A stretch of 64,000 nucleotides of DNA from Variovorax sp. EL159 (GTDB taxonomy: Bacteria; Pseudomonadota; Gammaproteobacteria; Burkholderiales; Burkholderiaceae_C): positions 124,001 to 188,000 of the forward strand of contig NZ_FMUJ01000005.1 of NCBI RefSeq assembly GCF_900100965.1, read 5' to 3'. The position numbers were made by a program, and so were the translations under genes. Positions 1 to 9,357 of the stretch are shown here, piece by piece; position 1 is the first letter of the stretch; each line of letters opens with the position of its first letter. The notes under the pieces were generated by a model that was given only the letters and a program-made list of their open reading frames with translations, was not told where the DNA came from and did no database searches.

Positions 1-2071
1 ACACTACGCCGAAGGTAATTTCCTCCGGTACTTCCGGCGCCAGGTCACGCAGCTTGGGATGCTGCGTGGGGGAGGTCGAGTCCATGTGACGAGGCAGAAG
101 CTTCTTGAGCAACTGCCAGCCAACGTCGGGGCGCGCCACTAGTACAGCGTCGAGGCTCGCGATGCGTTGGGGCAGCAATCCGTACGTGTTGGGTGACCAG
201 CCCAGCAAGATGTCGCGCAGGCTGTTGATCGGCCGATTGACGTGGTTCGAATCCGGCTCCGGATCCAGTTGACCGAGCTTGGCGAGCACCACCACGGCGC
301 GGATCAGGTAGCGCGGGTCCCAGGCAATCGATTCCAGCGCCCAGAGGAAGTGGACATGCGGGCTCGATGGGCCGAAGAATCGATCGCGCTCCGACTCGAA
401 AATCTGTGCGACCTGCTCAGGGGCACCCTCGAGCATAGACTCGAGGGCCGTCAAAAAAGGGTTGGGTGCGGCCTCTGCGAGCAGCGCGGTCTGGTCGCCG
501 AGACGCACTATTGAGTGGTGCGATTTGCCCCATTCGGGCAGCGCCTTGATCACGTCGTCGACGTACTGTTGCGGCGACTTGCCCTTGACGTGCAGGTCTG
601 CCACCTTGTTCATTGAGGCGATGATAAGCAACGTCAACGCGAGGCCATCGCGCAGCCACCGACTGTGGGCAGATCCGGCTGCATTGGCCGGATCGTATTT
701 TTGGTCTCGGGACGGCTGTTCGGGCTGCTTGCCGAAGACTTTAACGATGGCGTCACTCAGCCGCGTCAGATCTTCATCAGTGAGCTGACGGCCGTAGAAG
801 TAGAAGGCGTCCACGGGCGCACGTACCTGCCAGACGTCGGCCTCTCGGTCGACAGGGCGATCAGGCAAGGCCAGCGTCGGCATGAGGATGACCTCGAGGG
901 CACCATAGGTGGCGTGCCCACCGAGCTCCTTCAGCACCTCGCAGTCGGCGGGGAGATCGTTGGACCAACCTCCGGCGAGAAGCGCAGGCTTCAGCGCGGT
1001 GGCCTGGTCCACCCAGACGGGGTCAGCAACGGGAGCGTTCCTGATGAGCCGTTTCAGGATGGTCAGACTGCGCCCGCATCGATGCGCCAGCTCGTAGCCC
1101 TGTCCGTGGTCAAGCCCCATCTCCATGAAGCCAGGCACCATGCCCGTGGCGGTCGGCCGGTTCAGCATCGGGCTGCGTTTAGCCTGGGCACCAGTCGCGG
1201 CTGACAGCGTGGGGCATTTCCTGCCGAGCCCCCCCGCCAGTGATTCGGCAGCGCCTGTAGCAATGAAGACCATCTTGGTGCGCATCGCCAAAAAGCGGGC
1301 CGCCGCTTCGGTGCGTACGATCAGTGTTCTGGACTCCAAAGACTCGCGCGCGGCAGGCTCCGCGCTACGGATCGCCGCGACCGCGAATGCGATGACTTCC
1401 TCGGACGTCTCGGCGCCAAGCATGAAGGACTCGGGCTGCCCTTGAAGTTTGGCAATCAACGCATCGGCCTCCTGCTGGCGATCGGCGATGACAAGCTTCT
1501 CGCTGAGCTGCGGATTGAACTGAGTACTGAATTCGTCCCAGTACTCGTCGGTGCTCAAGGCGCCTTCTTGGGGAGCACTCTTGAGGACATTACGGGCATA
1601 GCGGGCAGCAATGGCCGGATGGTCTTTGAGCCATTGCACAAGCTGAACGCCGTCGATGTACTTGACGTCGTTCCATTTGCCTTCCCGACGACGATCATCT
1701 TCCCATTCCGGGATTTTCTTGGTCCCTGTGTTCCAAGAGCCGAGATTCACCAGTACCAGGGTGTTCTCTGCCATCTCTTCAGCTGGAGTTTGCTTCGTCC
1801 GTTTCTTGTAGTCAGCTGTCGCCTTTGGTGCGCCAGGGCCGGTGCCGAACTCCCACTTCGACTTGCCCGCCGGCACATAGCCCTTGGCCTCGGTCGTTTC
1901 GAGGTCTCCATCCCAGCCGCGCAGCTGGCTGACCTCACCGCTCGGAAAGCGAAAGCGCGACGCATCGTCGATAGTCATGCGGATCAGATCCGCCAGCATG
2001 GCCATAACCATCTCGCGGGCGTTCAGGAACGTCGCCCAAGTCTTAAGAGCCGTTTCGTCGATCCATTGCAT
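1..2071 (-). CDS. Large nuclease/NTPase-like accessory protein, C-terminus cut by window edge
   Basis: Reading the minus strand from the ATG at 2071 gives about 690 codons with no stop before the left edge, so the gene is partial. An AGGGGA sequence lies just upstream of the start. Residues 40-75 carry a GWDGD motif, then WEFGTG and ADYKKRT, an acidic and lysine pattern like the N-terminal Mrr-type PD-(D/E)XK domain of many large defence-island proteins. The region around residues 215-360 (LIVRTEAAARFLA; EMGLDHGQGYELAHRCGRSL) resembles the NTPase-like core that follows such domains, but I see no clear Walker A motif. The product is probably over 1,000 residues. A defence role is inferred from architecture and from neighbours of similar kind. 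I do not recognise a named family. Confidence 0.7.
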   Translation of the reverse strand, partial: MQWIDETALKTWATFLNAREMVMAMLADLIRMTIDDASRFRFPSGEVSQLRGWDGDLETTEAKGYVPAGKSKWEFGTGPGAPKATADYKKRTKQTPAEEMAENTLVLVNLGSWNTGTKKIPEWEDDRRREGKWNDVKYIDGVQLVQWLKDHPAIAARYARNVLKSAPQEGALSTDEYWDEFSTQFNPQLSEKLVIADRQQEADALIAKLQGQPESFMLGAETSEEVIAFAVAAIRSAEPAARESLESRTLIVRTEAAARFLAMRTKMVFIATGAAESLAGGLGRKCPTLSAATGAQAKRSPMLNRPTATGMVPGFMEMGLDHGQGYELAHRCGRSLTILKRLIRNAPVADPVWVDQATALKPALLAGGWSNDLPADCEVLKELGGHATYGALEVILMPTLALPDRPVDREADVWQVRAPVDAFYFYGRQLTDEDLTRLSDAIVKVFGKQPEQPSRDQKYDPANAAGSAHSRWLRDGLALTLLIIASMNKVADLHVKGKSPQQYVDDVIKALPEWGKSHHSIVRLGDQTALLAEAAPNPFLTALESMLEGAPEQVAQIFESERDRFFGPSSPHVHFLWALESIAWDPRYLIRAVVVLAKLGQLDPEPDSNHVNRPINSLRDILLGWSPNTYGLLPQRIASLDAVLVARPDVGWQLLKKLLPRHMDSTSPTQHPKLRDLAPEVPEEITFGVV

Positions 2072-2216
2072 GGCTGTCCCCTATCGGCGTGTGCCGCTCA
2101 TTGACTACTAGACACGCCAGATTTTGCATGTGTGCCCAGGCGATTCATCGCATCTCAAAGGGCTACTTCTTCGGCAAGAATTTCCAGCGACGGTGGACAT
2201 GGAGGAAAGCATCCAG

Positions 2217-2768
2217 TCAAGCTCGCGATAGCAAGGGCCAGCCGTTCATCCCACGCCACATCTGCTCGCCGAGCCTGAGGAGCATCTTCGGGCACGACGC
2301 GTTAGGAAGGAATCGTTGCATCTCGACGTAGCAAAACGTCCATGCGTAGTTGCGGAGTTCCGGGTAGAGGCCAAGAGCGAGCGCTGCTGTCCCCAAGTCC
2401 GGCAGCGTGTGCTCGCGCGCCCGGTCCTGCAGATTGGAAGCGAGCCCCGAATACACCTGTTCGATATTCCAGCAATCTTTCAGGTCATCTGCATAACGCG
2501 CAGCGCTGCCTGAGATGTCGTAGATCTTGACATCCGCTTCCTTGCCATTCTTCTGTGTGTACCGCGTCTGAGGTCGATGCTGCCTCTGCAAGATCTCGAC
2601 TGGTGCATCCGTCTCGATGAAATACCAGCCCGGTGTCCGCGGGATCTTCGCGGCCACGTGCCATCGATCTCCGGCCAGGTTCATCGGCACACGGTTTGCA
2701 AGCTGATCTAAATGCTTGGCGAGGTCGAGCAGTTGCTGACGAACAACTTTTTCCGGTGTCTTCTTCAT
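2217..2768 (-). CDS. GIY-YIG-like hypothetical protein
   Basis: This 183-residue protein starts at ATG 2768. The segment GWYFIE near residue 50, VYSGL near 107, RAREH shortly after, and GEQMWRGMNGWPLL at the C-terminus lie in the order of the GIY, YIG, arginine and glutamate motifs of GIY-YIG nucleases. The first motif is not a strict GIY, so catalytic activity is uncertain. It lies on the same strand as the large nuclease-like gene downstream, with about 145 bp between them, so the two could be cotranscribed. Function beyond a probable nucleic-acid-related role is unknown. Confidence 0.6.
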   Translation of the reverse strand: MKKTPEKVVRQQLLDLAKHLDQLANRVPMNLAGDRWHVAAKIPRTPGWYFIETDAPVEILQRQHRPQTRYTQKNGKEADVKIYDISGSAARYADDLKDCWNIEQVYSGLASNLQDRAREHTLPDLGTAALALGLYPELRNYAWTFCYVEMQRFLPNASCPKMLLRLGEQMWRGMNGWPLLSRA

Positions 2769-3052
2769 CAGGAGAGGGGTCTTTGGGCAGGCAGACGATT
2801 ATGCGGCGCGGCCTTGGTTGTTTGACTGCATCTCTTCCAGTGGCTTTTCTGTCGGCGCTGAGATCCACGCATTCGGCCATTTCTCGGCATCGGCCGGCTC
2901 CACCATCGAAATCGCCCGCTGCTGCACCCAGAAGTGGCCGGACTTCACGAGGTTATTCTGGCATCGCGCCACCGCAGATTCGAAGTCATTTACGGGCGTC
3001 CTTCGCCGGATACCATCCGCGCTCCACAACTAAGAGTCGCGAGGAGTCCGGC

Positions 3053-3532
3053 ATGCAAACCCAATCAGACCCCACAGGCGACATCATTCATTTGGCGGTT
3101 TGCGTCGAGCGCCTGAGTTCCTGCCATCTGACCTTGCAGGACGTGAGGGCCAATCTCGACCATCCCTTGTCGGGGCCGGCCTTTCGGTATGCAGTCGTCG
3201 AGTACATGACGCTTTTCAACCAGTCCAAGGACGGTCAGGGGCACCCTCGGAGGATCCCCGTCGGTTGTGTTCCGGTCAATCATGTGGCGCTGCACGAGCG
3301 GCTAAAGAAGACACGAAACGAGTTGCTGGCGCACTCAGACATGTCTGCGCTCGATGGCTCCCTGGACTTCAAGGACATTCGCGGGCTCCCCATCACCACC
3401 ACGACCTTGACGCATGCAGACGATTTGGCCGAGCTGAAGAACGTCGACGAGTTCCTCGACCTGATCCAAACCGTGCGCGACAACGTGTTTGCGAAGCGAG
3501 CAACGCTCTTGGCGGGCTTGCCGAGCGCCTAG
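3053..3532 (+). CDS. Small helical protein with HEPN-like RNxxxAH motif
   Basis: The ATG at 3053 is preceded by GAGGAG at 3041-3046, which decides the start over longer in-frame alternatives. The 159-residue product is mostly helical. Near residue 88 it has RLKKTRNELLAHSD, which matches the R(X4-6)H signature of HEPN RNases, including the AbiU2-like group. A divergent gene (GIY-YIG-like) lies upstream. The motif is short and occurs by chance, so HEPN membership is inference. If it is real, the protein could be an RNase toxin or abortive-infection component without an obvious antitoxin beside it. Confidence 0.65.
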   Translation: MQTQSDPTGDIIHLAVCVERLSSCHLTLQDVRANLDHPLSGPAFRYAVVEYMTLFNQSKDGQGHPRRIPVGCVPVNHVALHERLKKTRNELLAHSDMSALDGSLDFKDIRGLPITTTTLTHADDLAELKNVDEFLDLIQTVRDNVFAKRATLLAGLPSA

Positions 3533-3932
3533 CCGTGGTTGCCGTTCTTTGATGAGTTCTCGGACGTTCATTGGGGTTCTTGCGGTGCGATGATGGTGAT
3601 GACCAAGGCGCCGCCGGGTATCAGCATGAAGCCCATCGGCGTCACGCTGATACATTGAGTTCATCTGGAGGCGAAGATGCAGGATCGAGAATGGTTGGTG
3701 TCTTAGTGCTGCCGCAGCCGTCTTCGATGGCCCGCATCAGCCCCATAGCCGTGCAAACGAGCTTTGCGTGGGGGCCGAAGACGCAACCGAGGGGAGTCGG
3801 GGGGCTGCTGCCTGCGAACTGGGCTCTCATCGAAAAGACCAGGCAGCAAGCCACCGCGACGGCAGCTGAGTCCAATGCGCCCAATTGGCATCCAGTCATT
3901 GATCGCATCGAGAAGACGTCTCGAATCGTGCA
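3533..3932. other. 400-bp gap, at most one weak small ORF
   Basis: No confident gene. One possible 81-codon plus-strand frame runs from an ATG at 3691 to a stop at 3936, overlapping the next gene's ATG in an ATGA junction, which would allow translational coupling. It has no recognisable domain and only a weak GGA-type ribosome site. The rest shows scattered short frames only. Confidence 0.4.
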
Positions 3933-5714
3933 ATGACTGGCGACTCCTCCTTCACGCTGCCGGCCGACCTGCGCGCCGAACTGACCGAAGACCCCTCGGT
4001 CGCGACACGCCGACGTCTCATGGTGGCTTGGGCCAAGGAGTCCGCGACCGGTCGGCTTGTCTACATCGGAGAGCTTCCTCGCGAACGTACGGGGCTCAAG
4101 TGCGCTTGCGAGTGCTACGGCTGTGGAGAGCAGTTGGAGGCGGTGAATGCCGGCGTCGATCAGGCCGTGCGCGCGCCGCACTTCCGTCACTTGCGCTACA
4201 CGCCTGCCAACAACTGCAGGCTGTTAGTCGCCCGCGCCGCACTTTTGTATCGACTAGGAGAGGCCCGCATCGACCGCTTTCCTCCTCGCAAGTTTCGGGG
4301 AGAGGTCCGGGGCCTCTACGGAGGCTCCTATGCCCGGGAAAGCGTTATTGAGGAGCAACTCGCGCGGGTAGTTGCTGCAGACATTGAAGATCAGGTGACC
4401 GCTGTGCTGACGCTCGCAGACGGTAATCAAGTGCTGGTGCGGTTGTCGGGCAGCGTGGATGTGTCGCCAGATGGCCATCGACTGCCAACCATCGTCATCG
4501 CGGCGGATGATCCCGCGGTGGCCAATATGAGCGCAGAGGAACTGCGCACTCGCATTCAGCAGCTTGTTCTGGATGGGCAGTGGGTCGGACCCGAACTGGA
4601 CAGAAGCGGGATCGAGCCGCAACTGCAAGCCCAAGCCTTAGCCGATGCCGTTGAAGCACTAGACGCTGTACCGATAGAGGCAGAGCCCGAGATTGGACTC
4701 ACACCGACCCGCGAAACCCTGCTGCACTGGACCGCCAAGGAGCTGCTCCGCGAATTGAAGAGCGTGGTAGTACCGGACATCGAGCTGCCTTGGGAGGACT
4801 GGATGCATGTCGCCGGCGTGACGCCGTTCGACCTCATGCAGGACGGAGGTGACGTGCCCCTTGACGACATCCGCCTCGAGAAGCAGCTTGGGCGGACTCG
4901 CCCTGACCTGCTCGCCGAGATGTATGGGGAACCAGAGGAGTATTTTTCGGGGCCGATTGCCATTGAGGTGACCGTCACCCACCCGATCGATCGAGCTCGT
5001 CTCGAACGCATTCGCGCGGAAGACGTGGCTTGCCTGGAGCTTGACCTCAGCGGGCTGCCACGCGACACGACACGCACTCATCTCAGAAACCTCTTGCACC
5101 ACGGAAACGTTCCGTCCTACTGGGTGCATCACCCCGTCTTTGATGCACGGCGGGGGAGGTTCTGGCAGCAGGTGCTAGATGCGAGTGACTCCCAGCTTGC
5201 GCGCTGGTTTTCGGCAGACTTCTTAGTCGTCTACAAATACCTAGACGGCAGTCTCAATTGGGGGCCATACACCGGCGAGCGCGATGAAGCCAAGCGCCGC
5301 CTGGCTGCGCTGGGCGTCGAGCTGGAGCGCCGAGGCTACCGCGGCGCGAAATTAACGGACGACGACACTGAGTTGGTACGCGTTCTCGGGCGCCTCTATT
5401 CCATTCGTGACAACAAGCCAGTCTTCTATCGCATTGTGTCGCTCTGGCAGGTTGTCAACGCGATCATGACGGATAGACAACAGGCTCGCTCCCGCGGCTA
5501 CCATTTCCTCTTTCTCGTGGCGCTGAAAGCCTACGACCGCCGCTTTCCACTGGACCAGCAGAAAAAGATAGACGCCTGGCGTGAACGAGCGCGGCGCGGG
5601 ATTGAGGAGCCTAGCGACATCTACTACCGTAGACGCAAGTACGACGAACTAGTCGCGCTGCTCTTCCCCGAAATGGCGTCAGGTCTGACTTGGTCCAGTA
5701 AGGGGCATCGCTAG
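3933..5714 (+). CDS. CoiA-like putative PD-(D/E)XK nuclease
   Basis: A 593-residue protein. The N-terminal third has a zinc-ribbon-like cluster (CACECYGCGEQL, residues 52-63) followed by HFRHL, an arrangement seen in competence protein CoiA-like families. Around residues 320-370 the string RPDLLAE, then AIEVTVTH, then the basic helix ARLERIRAED matches the D...ExT/K core of CoiA-type nucleases, although the canonical lysine is replaced. The C-terminal half is charged and unassigned. CoiA-like proteins in mobile elements are often found beside other nucleases and may act on DNA uptake or defence; the exact role here is unknown. Base composition is a little lower in GC than the backbone. Confidence 0.65.
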   Translation: MTGDSSFTLPADLRAELTEDPSVATRRRLMVAWAKESATGRLVYIGELPRERTGLKCACECYGCGEQLEAVNAGVDQAVRAPHFRHLRYTPANNCRLLVARAALLYRLGEARIDRFPPRKFRGEVRGLYGGSYARESVIEEQLARVVAADIEDQVTAVLTLADGNQVLVRLSGSVDVSPDGHRLPTIVIAADDPAVANMSAEELRTRIQQLVLDGQWVGPELDRSGIEPQLQAQALADAVEALDAVPIEAEPEIGLTPTRETLLHWTAKELLRELKSVVVPDIELPWEDWMHVAGVTPFDLMQDGGDVPLDDIRLEKQLGRTRPDLLAEMYGEPEEYFSGPIAIEVTVTHPIDRARLERIRAEDVACLELDLSGLPRDTTRTHLRNLLHHGNVPSYWVHHPVFDARRGRFWQQVLDASDSQLARWFSADFLVVYKYLDGSLNWGPYTGERDEAKRRLAALGVELERRGYRGAKLTDDDTELVRVLGRLYSIRDNKPVFYRIVSLWQVVNAIMTDRQQARSRGYHFLFLVALKAYDRRFPLDQQKKIDAWRERARRGIEEPSDIYYRRRKYDELVALLFPEMASGLTWSSKGHR

Positions 5715-5902
5715 ATTGGCACTGTCGATCAAGCGGATATGAGGTCCACCTGCGGTGATACTGTTTCGGTTCATCCTGGGGCGGCGCATTCTGCTTGCAT
5801 CTGACAGCTGAGTACTTCGCCTAACCTATCTCGCGCCGTACCGGTTCAAAATCATAAAGAGAAGTGGGTGCAAAAACGCCTGGTTAGTATGAAGCTCAGA
5901 AG

Positions 5903-6253
5903 CTACTGAGCAAGTAGTTCGTCGGCTGACTTGCCCGCTTCGAGTGCCGCCTTGAACCAAGCCGGACGCGGCCCGCGTCCGCTCCACACGTTGCCTTGAT
6001 CGTCCCGGAATTTGGGAAGGGCAGACGTGACGCCCGTCTTGTCTTTTCCCTTTGGCTTGGTCGCAGCGTGGCCAACCGACGCGACGCGACCAATAGGTCT
6101 GTCAAAACCCAGGTCCGCTGCCGTGAAACCATAGGCTGCGATTGCTTCCTTGATTCGAGACAGAACGCCAGCAGCCTCTTTCTGACGCAGCTTGTCTGCT
6201 TCTTTTTGTAGTTCTTCGATCTGTTGCTGGACTTGCAGGTAGGTTTTTGCCAT
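5903..6253 (-). CDS. H-NS family nucleoid protein
   Basis: A 116-residue protein starting at ATG 6253. Residues 1-60 form a charged coiled coil (QQQIEELQKEADKLRQKE), the oligomerisation part of H-NS proteins. The C-terminal 35 residues contain FRDDQGNVWSGRGPRPAW, the signature DNA-binding loop of the Burkholderiales H-NS family. H-NS homologues on mobile elements silence AT-rich foreign genes and can mask the element from the host's own silencer. It stands alone, with gaps on both sides. The family call is firm; the target genes are not known. Confidence 0.93.
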   Translation of the reverse strand: MAKTYLQVQQQIEELQKEADKLRQKEAAGVLSRIKEAIAAYGFTAADLGFDRPIGRVASVGHAATKPKGKDKTGVTSALPKFRDDQGNVWSGRGPRPAWFKAALEAGKSADELLAQ

Positions 6254-6489
6254 TGGGCGATCTAATTGAGAATGGGGAAGGGCGGGAGCTTATACGCAAT
6301 CAGAACGAAAGGCTTGTAAGGAATTGCTGATTCTGCATTTGAATGAGGTGCTCTGAAGTGATTCGACGGCTACTTGATAGTCAGCGACACATCAGTGCGG
6401 AAGTTGCGGCGATAAACTGACGCGGTCTCCACAAGAGCATGGGTCCGGCCGCCAAGTGCGCGTGAAGATCATCAAGGAACAACAAATAC
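6254..6489. promoter_or_regulatory. Upstream region of the H-NS gene
   Basis: About 235 bp without a credible gene, lying upstream of the minus-strand H-NS start and before the LRAT relic. It must contain the H-NS promoter, but I see no clear consensus -35/-10 pair. Confidence 0.3.
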
Positions 6490-6944
6490 TCACGCAAGGA
6501 AATCGTGGATTGCGCCTACGCGCGGATTGGAGAGAGTGGCTGCGACTTTCTCACCAACAACTGCGAGCATTTCGCCAACTGTTGCGTGAGTAGACTCATG
6601 CAAGCGGAGATCGATCGAGTAAAGCTGCGCCCAAGCAATCACTTCGTGACAGGGCGAGGGTCCTATCCCCATCGCGGCATTTACATCGATAACATTGATC
6701 CACTACTCAGGACTGGCCGGAGGAGCGGTAAAGGTCGGCCCGGTCGAGATAGTTTCGTTTGCCGTCTTTGTCGCCGGCGAGCGGGTTCGCTTGCGCCACG
6801 AGCCCGGTGAGGCGTACTCTGGGGCGGAAATCGTCGAACTGCAGTCCGCGTCTTGGCGAGGACCGCTACCACCCTGTCGGCGAGTTCTATGGCCTAGTCC
6901 ACATCGTGTTTTACCAAAAGAATCACCGGCTGATGAACAGCTGA
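6490..6944 (+). pseudogene. LRAT-domain relics, two copies fused and frameshifted
   Basis: In one frame, YSRKEIVDCAYARIG followed by NNCEHFANCC is the C-terminal catalytic-cysteine part of an LRAT (lecithin:retinol acyltransferase-like, NlpC/P60-fold) domain. The same frame runs straight into SNHFVTGRG and PHRGIYIDN, which is the N-terminal histidine part of such a domain. A second frame then gives IHYSGLAGG and VRLRHEPGEAYSGAEIV, and a third gives RLGEDRYHPV. So the end of one LRAT copy is joined to the start of another, and the second copy has two frameshifts. No intact start or product remains. Confidence 0.7.
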
Positions 6945-6962
6945 AAACTGCTTGAGCAGCGA

Positions 6963-7169
6963 GTGTATGCGCAGGCGCGTGAGCGCGTCGACGGGTGCAT
7001 CGGTCGGCAGCAGCTTGGGTTCGCACGCGTGATGAGGGCACAAGGCCTGAGCATCAAGCTTCGCAGACGATTCGTTCGAACGACCGACAGCAAGCACGAC
7101 TCGCCGATCTTCCCGAACCTGTATCGCAACGTCATCCCGACGCGGCCGAACGTGGTCTGGGTCCCTTGA
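6963..7169 (+). pseudogene. IS3-family OrfB transposase fragment
   Basis: The translated frame contains VMRAQGLSIKLRRRFVRTT, then DSKHDSPIFPNLYRN and PNVVWV. This is the linker just before the DDE core in IS3-family OrfB (usual pattern: ...HxxPxxPNLL...PNxVWvxDiTY). The frame stops straight after VWVP, so the catalytic core is lost. Nothing of the element ends is visible. Confidence 0.7.
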
Positions 7170-7266
7170 CCGCGCGTCAACTTAATCGTGCAGTCCATGA
7201 CGCCGCCGAAGCGGCCAAGATCGACAAGCGCGTCACCATGCATACGTTGCGCCACAGCTTCGCACG
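7160..7266 (+). pseudogene. Tyrosine recombinase fragment of the IS91-associated type
   Basis: The frame reads GPLTARQLNRAVHDAAE, then KRVTMHTLRHSFA, which is the HxLR box region of the XerC/D-like recombinases commonly found with IS91-type elements. It begins exactly where the IS3 fragment ends, in a different frame, and is cut off after the box. It is therefore a relic from a recombination junction. Confidence 0.65.
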
Positions 7267-7384
7267 TAGCCGAGCGAGGACGGCTTCGCAGCGTATCCGG
7301 TCATGTGGGCACCGCTTTCGAATGACTGCCGACAGTCCCGAAAGCAGGCATCCGAAGGAGGTCCGGCGAAGGACTGCTCCCGGA

Positions 7385-8695
7385 TTAGTAACCCACTGGT
7401 GGCTGGACTGGTTCACTCGGCACCCAGATCGGGAAGAATCGCTTCTTCTTCTCGGAAAACATGTGCGTCAAAAGTCGTCGCTGCATCTGTGGCGGTTTCT
7501 CAGGACGGCCACCCTTTTTGGGGTCCTTTGCCTTAGGCCAGCCTCCCTTGTTCAGCAGGCGATCCTTCGTCCCTGTCTGGGCCTCGGCGTAGTAGCAGCC
7601 CTTGCAGCCGTAGCGCGTCACCACGCTGCTCAGAATCTCGCGTGTGACCGTGTCGTGTCTGTGGACCATGCCGACGCCCACCTTGTCGTACGTGCCTATC
7701 TTCGCCGCGTGATTGCAGTTGTAGTAGCGACCGTTTCCGCTCGTGAGCTCATTCATCCACGTCCGGCAGATCGTTGACGCGATGCCAACATGATTCTGGT
7801 GGTCGTCGCCGTTCAAGAACAGCGTGACGTGAAAGTGCCAGCCCGTCTCGATCCCATACTCGGTGCCGATGATGTACCCGGTAATCGGCTCGGGCTTCTT
7901 CTTGGCATCTCGATCCTTCTGCGACTGAATCACTTTGGGAAGATCGCGATTGAGATACTTGATCAGCGCCTCGCGGTAGGCTCGCGCTTGAATCCAGTCA
8001 TGTGCTGGAGAAAATCCCTCGACGAACATGCAATCGACTCGAATCACCAGAAGGCGCGAGTGACGACGGAACTGCGCATCGGTGTAACGCCGGACGCAGG
8101 TGAGATTGCGCCGCACCTTATCTTGATGAAATTTGACGGTCTTGCGAAAGGCTGGCTCACGCGCTCCTGAGCGCAATGCCGAAAGCATTCGCTGTCGGGC
8201 GGCAGCGTACTCCTTGCGCTCCGCCTGGCTCAGTGCTTTGCCCAAGGCCCTCCAGTCAAACAGGCGCTCCCTGGCAGCGCACTGGATAAAGAGCTCGACG
8301 TAGGGGTGCAGTCGATGCTTGGGAAGGTTCTCCTGCAGTTGCTGTGGTGTCAACCACAGTGCACGTTGAATTCGTTGCTCCAGCTTTGAGCCGAAGCGCT
8401 GAACGGGGGACTTGCCTGGTGCGCAATGAGAGGGCCCCTCTGCGAGCAGATCGCGGGTGAGATCGACAATGTCTTCAATGTGCTTGGCTGTCTGAAAGCC
8501 AGACGGTATGCGAAGGCACTCCTTCCCATTGAAGGTATCGTGGTAAATCATGCTGATGCACAAGGAACGCTTGTCACCAAACAATGGTGACGATGACGGG
8601 CACGATGATGGTGTTGCTGTGAAGTTGATCATTTGGAGGTGAATGTCATAGTGGGAAAGTCCAAGCGCCTGATGGCAACTAGATACAGATCCCAA
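7385..8695 (-). CDS. Inovirus Gp2 / YagK-YfjJ-type replication protein
   Basis: A 436-residue frame. The core around residues 225-345 carries VIRVDCMFV, then TEYGIETGWHFHVTLFLNG, an HxH motif in a hydrophobic strand like the HUH endonuclease core of the Gp2/YagK/YfjJ C-terminal family, found in inoviruses and integrated plasmids. Later residues include a Cys-rich patch (RYGCKGCYYAEAQTG). The C-terminus is basic. Several in-frame starts are possible (8695, 8632, 8550) and none has a clear ribosome site, so the N-terminus is uncertain; the first 60 residues look poorly conserved. The likely role is replication initiation of an integrated element. Confidence 0.7.
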   Translation of the reverse strand: MGSVSSCHQALGLSHYDIHLQMINFTATPSSCPSSSPLFGDKRSLCISMIYHDTFNGKECLRIPSGFQTAKHIEDIVDLTRDLLAEGPSHCAPGKSPVQRFGSKLEQRIQRALWLTPQQLQENLPKHRLHPYVELFIQCAARERLFDWRALGKALSQAERKEYAAARQRMLSALRSGAREPAFRKTVKFHQDKVRRNLTCVRRYTDAQFRRHSRLLVIRVDCMFVEGFSPAHDWIQARAYREALIKYLNRDLPKVIQSQKDRDAKKKPEPITGYIIGTEYGIETGWHFHVTLFLNGDDHQNHVGIASTICRTWMNELTSGNGRYYNCNHAAKIGTYDKVGVGMVHRHDTVTREILSSVVTRYGCKGCYYAEAQTGTKDRLLNKGGWPKAKDPKKGGRPEKPPQMQRRLLTHMFSEKKKRFFPIWVPSEPVQPPVGY

Positions 8696-8990
8696 TGAGA
8701 TCGATAATCTCGACGGAAAGAAGGGGCTGGGACGCGGTAGGTAATTTCAAATGAGATAAAGAGATAATCCGAAACCTCTTCTCCCCAGTGAAGCAAAGAT
8801 GTCCAGAGGAATCACGGATCTGGTCTCATAGATATGACATCAGGTCGATAAAAAGTTATCACGCTCGACGGGTGTGCTTTGTGAGGTGTGATTGCCAGCC
8901 AGTTCGAAAGCTTGGCGCTTGGCGCGAAGTCGTTTTCTCCCCCTCCCGCATCCGTTGCTGTGCATTTCAATGCAAGCAAGGAGCGCGTGA
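8696..8990. other. Gap upstream of the Gp2-type gene
   Basis: About 295 bp of lower GC than the surroundings, with several short repeated GAGATAA-type words and a small inverted repeat (GAGAT...ATCTC) at 8697-8711. It lies upstream of the Gp2-type replication gene and could hold its promoter or binding sites. No gene is seen. Confidence 0.3.
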
Positions 8991-9357
8991 ATGACGAAGG
9001 CGACTAGGGCACGCTACAGGCTCGAATTCAAGTTGCAGGCGTTGATTGAGGGTAGTCAAATCATCGCGGTGATGGCGCACACATTGGAGGTGCTCAAACA
9101 GACTTTGTGAAACGGGACCAAGGCGCTAGCGCCAAGGTAAGTTCGCGGCGTTGACAGTAAGCTGCCGAGCGTCGCCCAGATGGGAATCGGCTAGCTGCGC
9201 GTTGAGCGGATGCGTGTGCAGATAGCGCGCGATAGGTAAATGACGGCGTATCTCGCGAGCGTGGTGGTGATGTGCGCGTGCATGCAAACGCGATCGATGT
9301 GTGAGTCCGATCTCGGTCAATCGGCGCTGAGCGCAGCAAATCAGCTCGACGGGCTAT
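8991..9357 (+). pseudogene. IS3-family OrfA/OrfB transposase relic
   Basis: The ATG at 8991 has an AAGGAG site and opens MTKATRARYRLEFKLQAL, the N-terminus of an IS3 OrfA. The frame stops early. After a shift, FVKRDQG continues the OrfA homology, and a following frame shows QMGIG, a stop, LRVERMRVQIARD and MCESDLGQSALSA, matching the leucine-zipper end of OrfA and the beginning of OrfB with internal stops. The element is clearly dead. Confidence 0.65.

Noticed and set aside
3642..4190. Minus-strand open frame of about 180 codons
   Set aside because: Overlaps the start of the CoiA-like gene and has no recognisable features.
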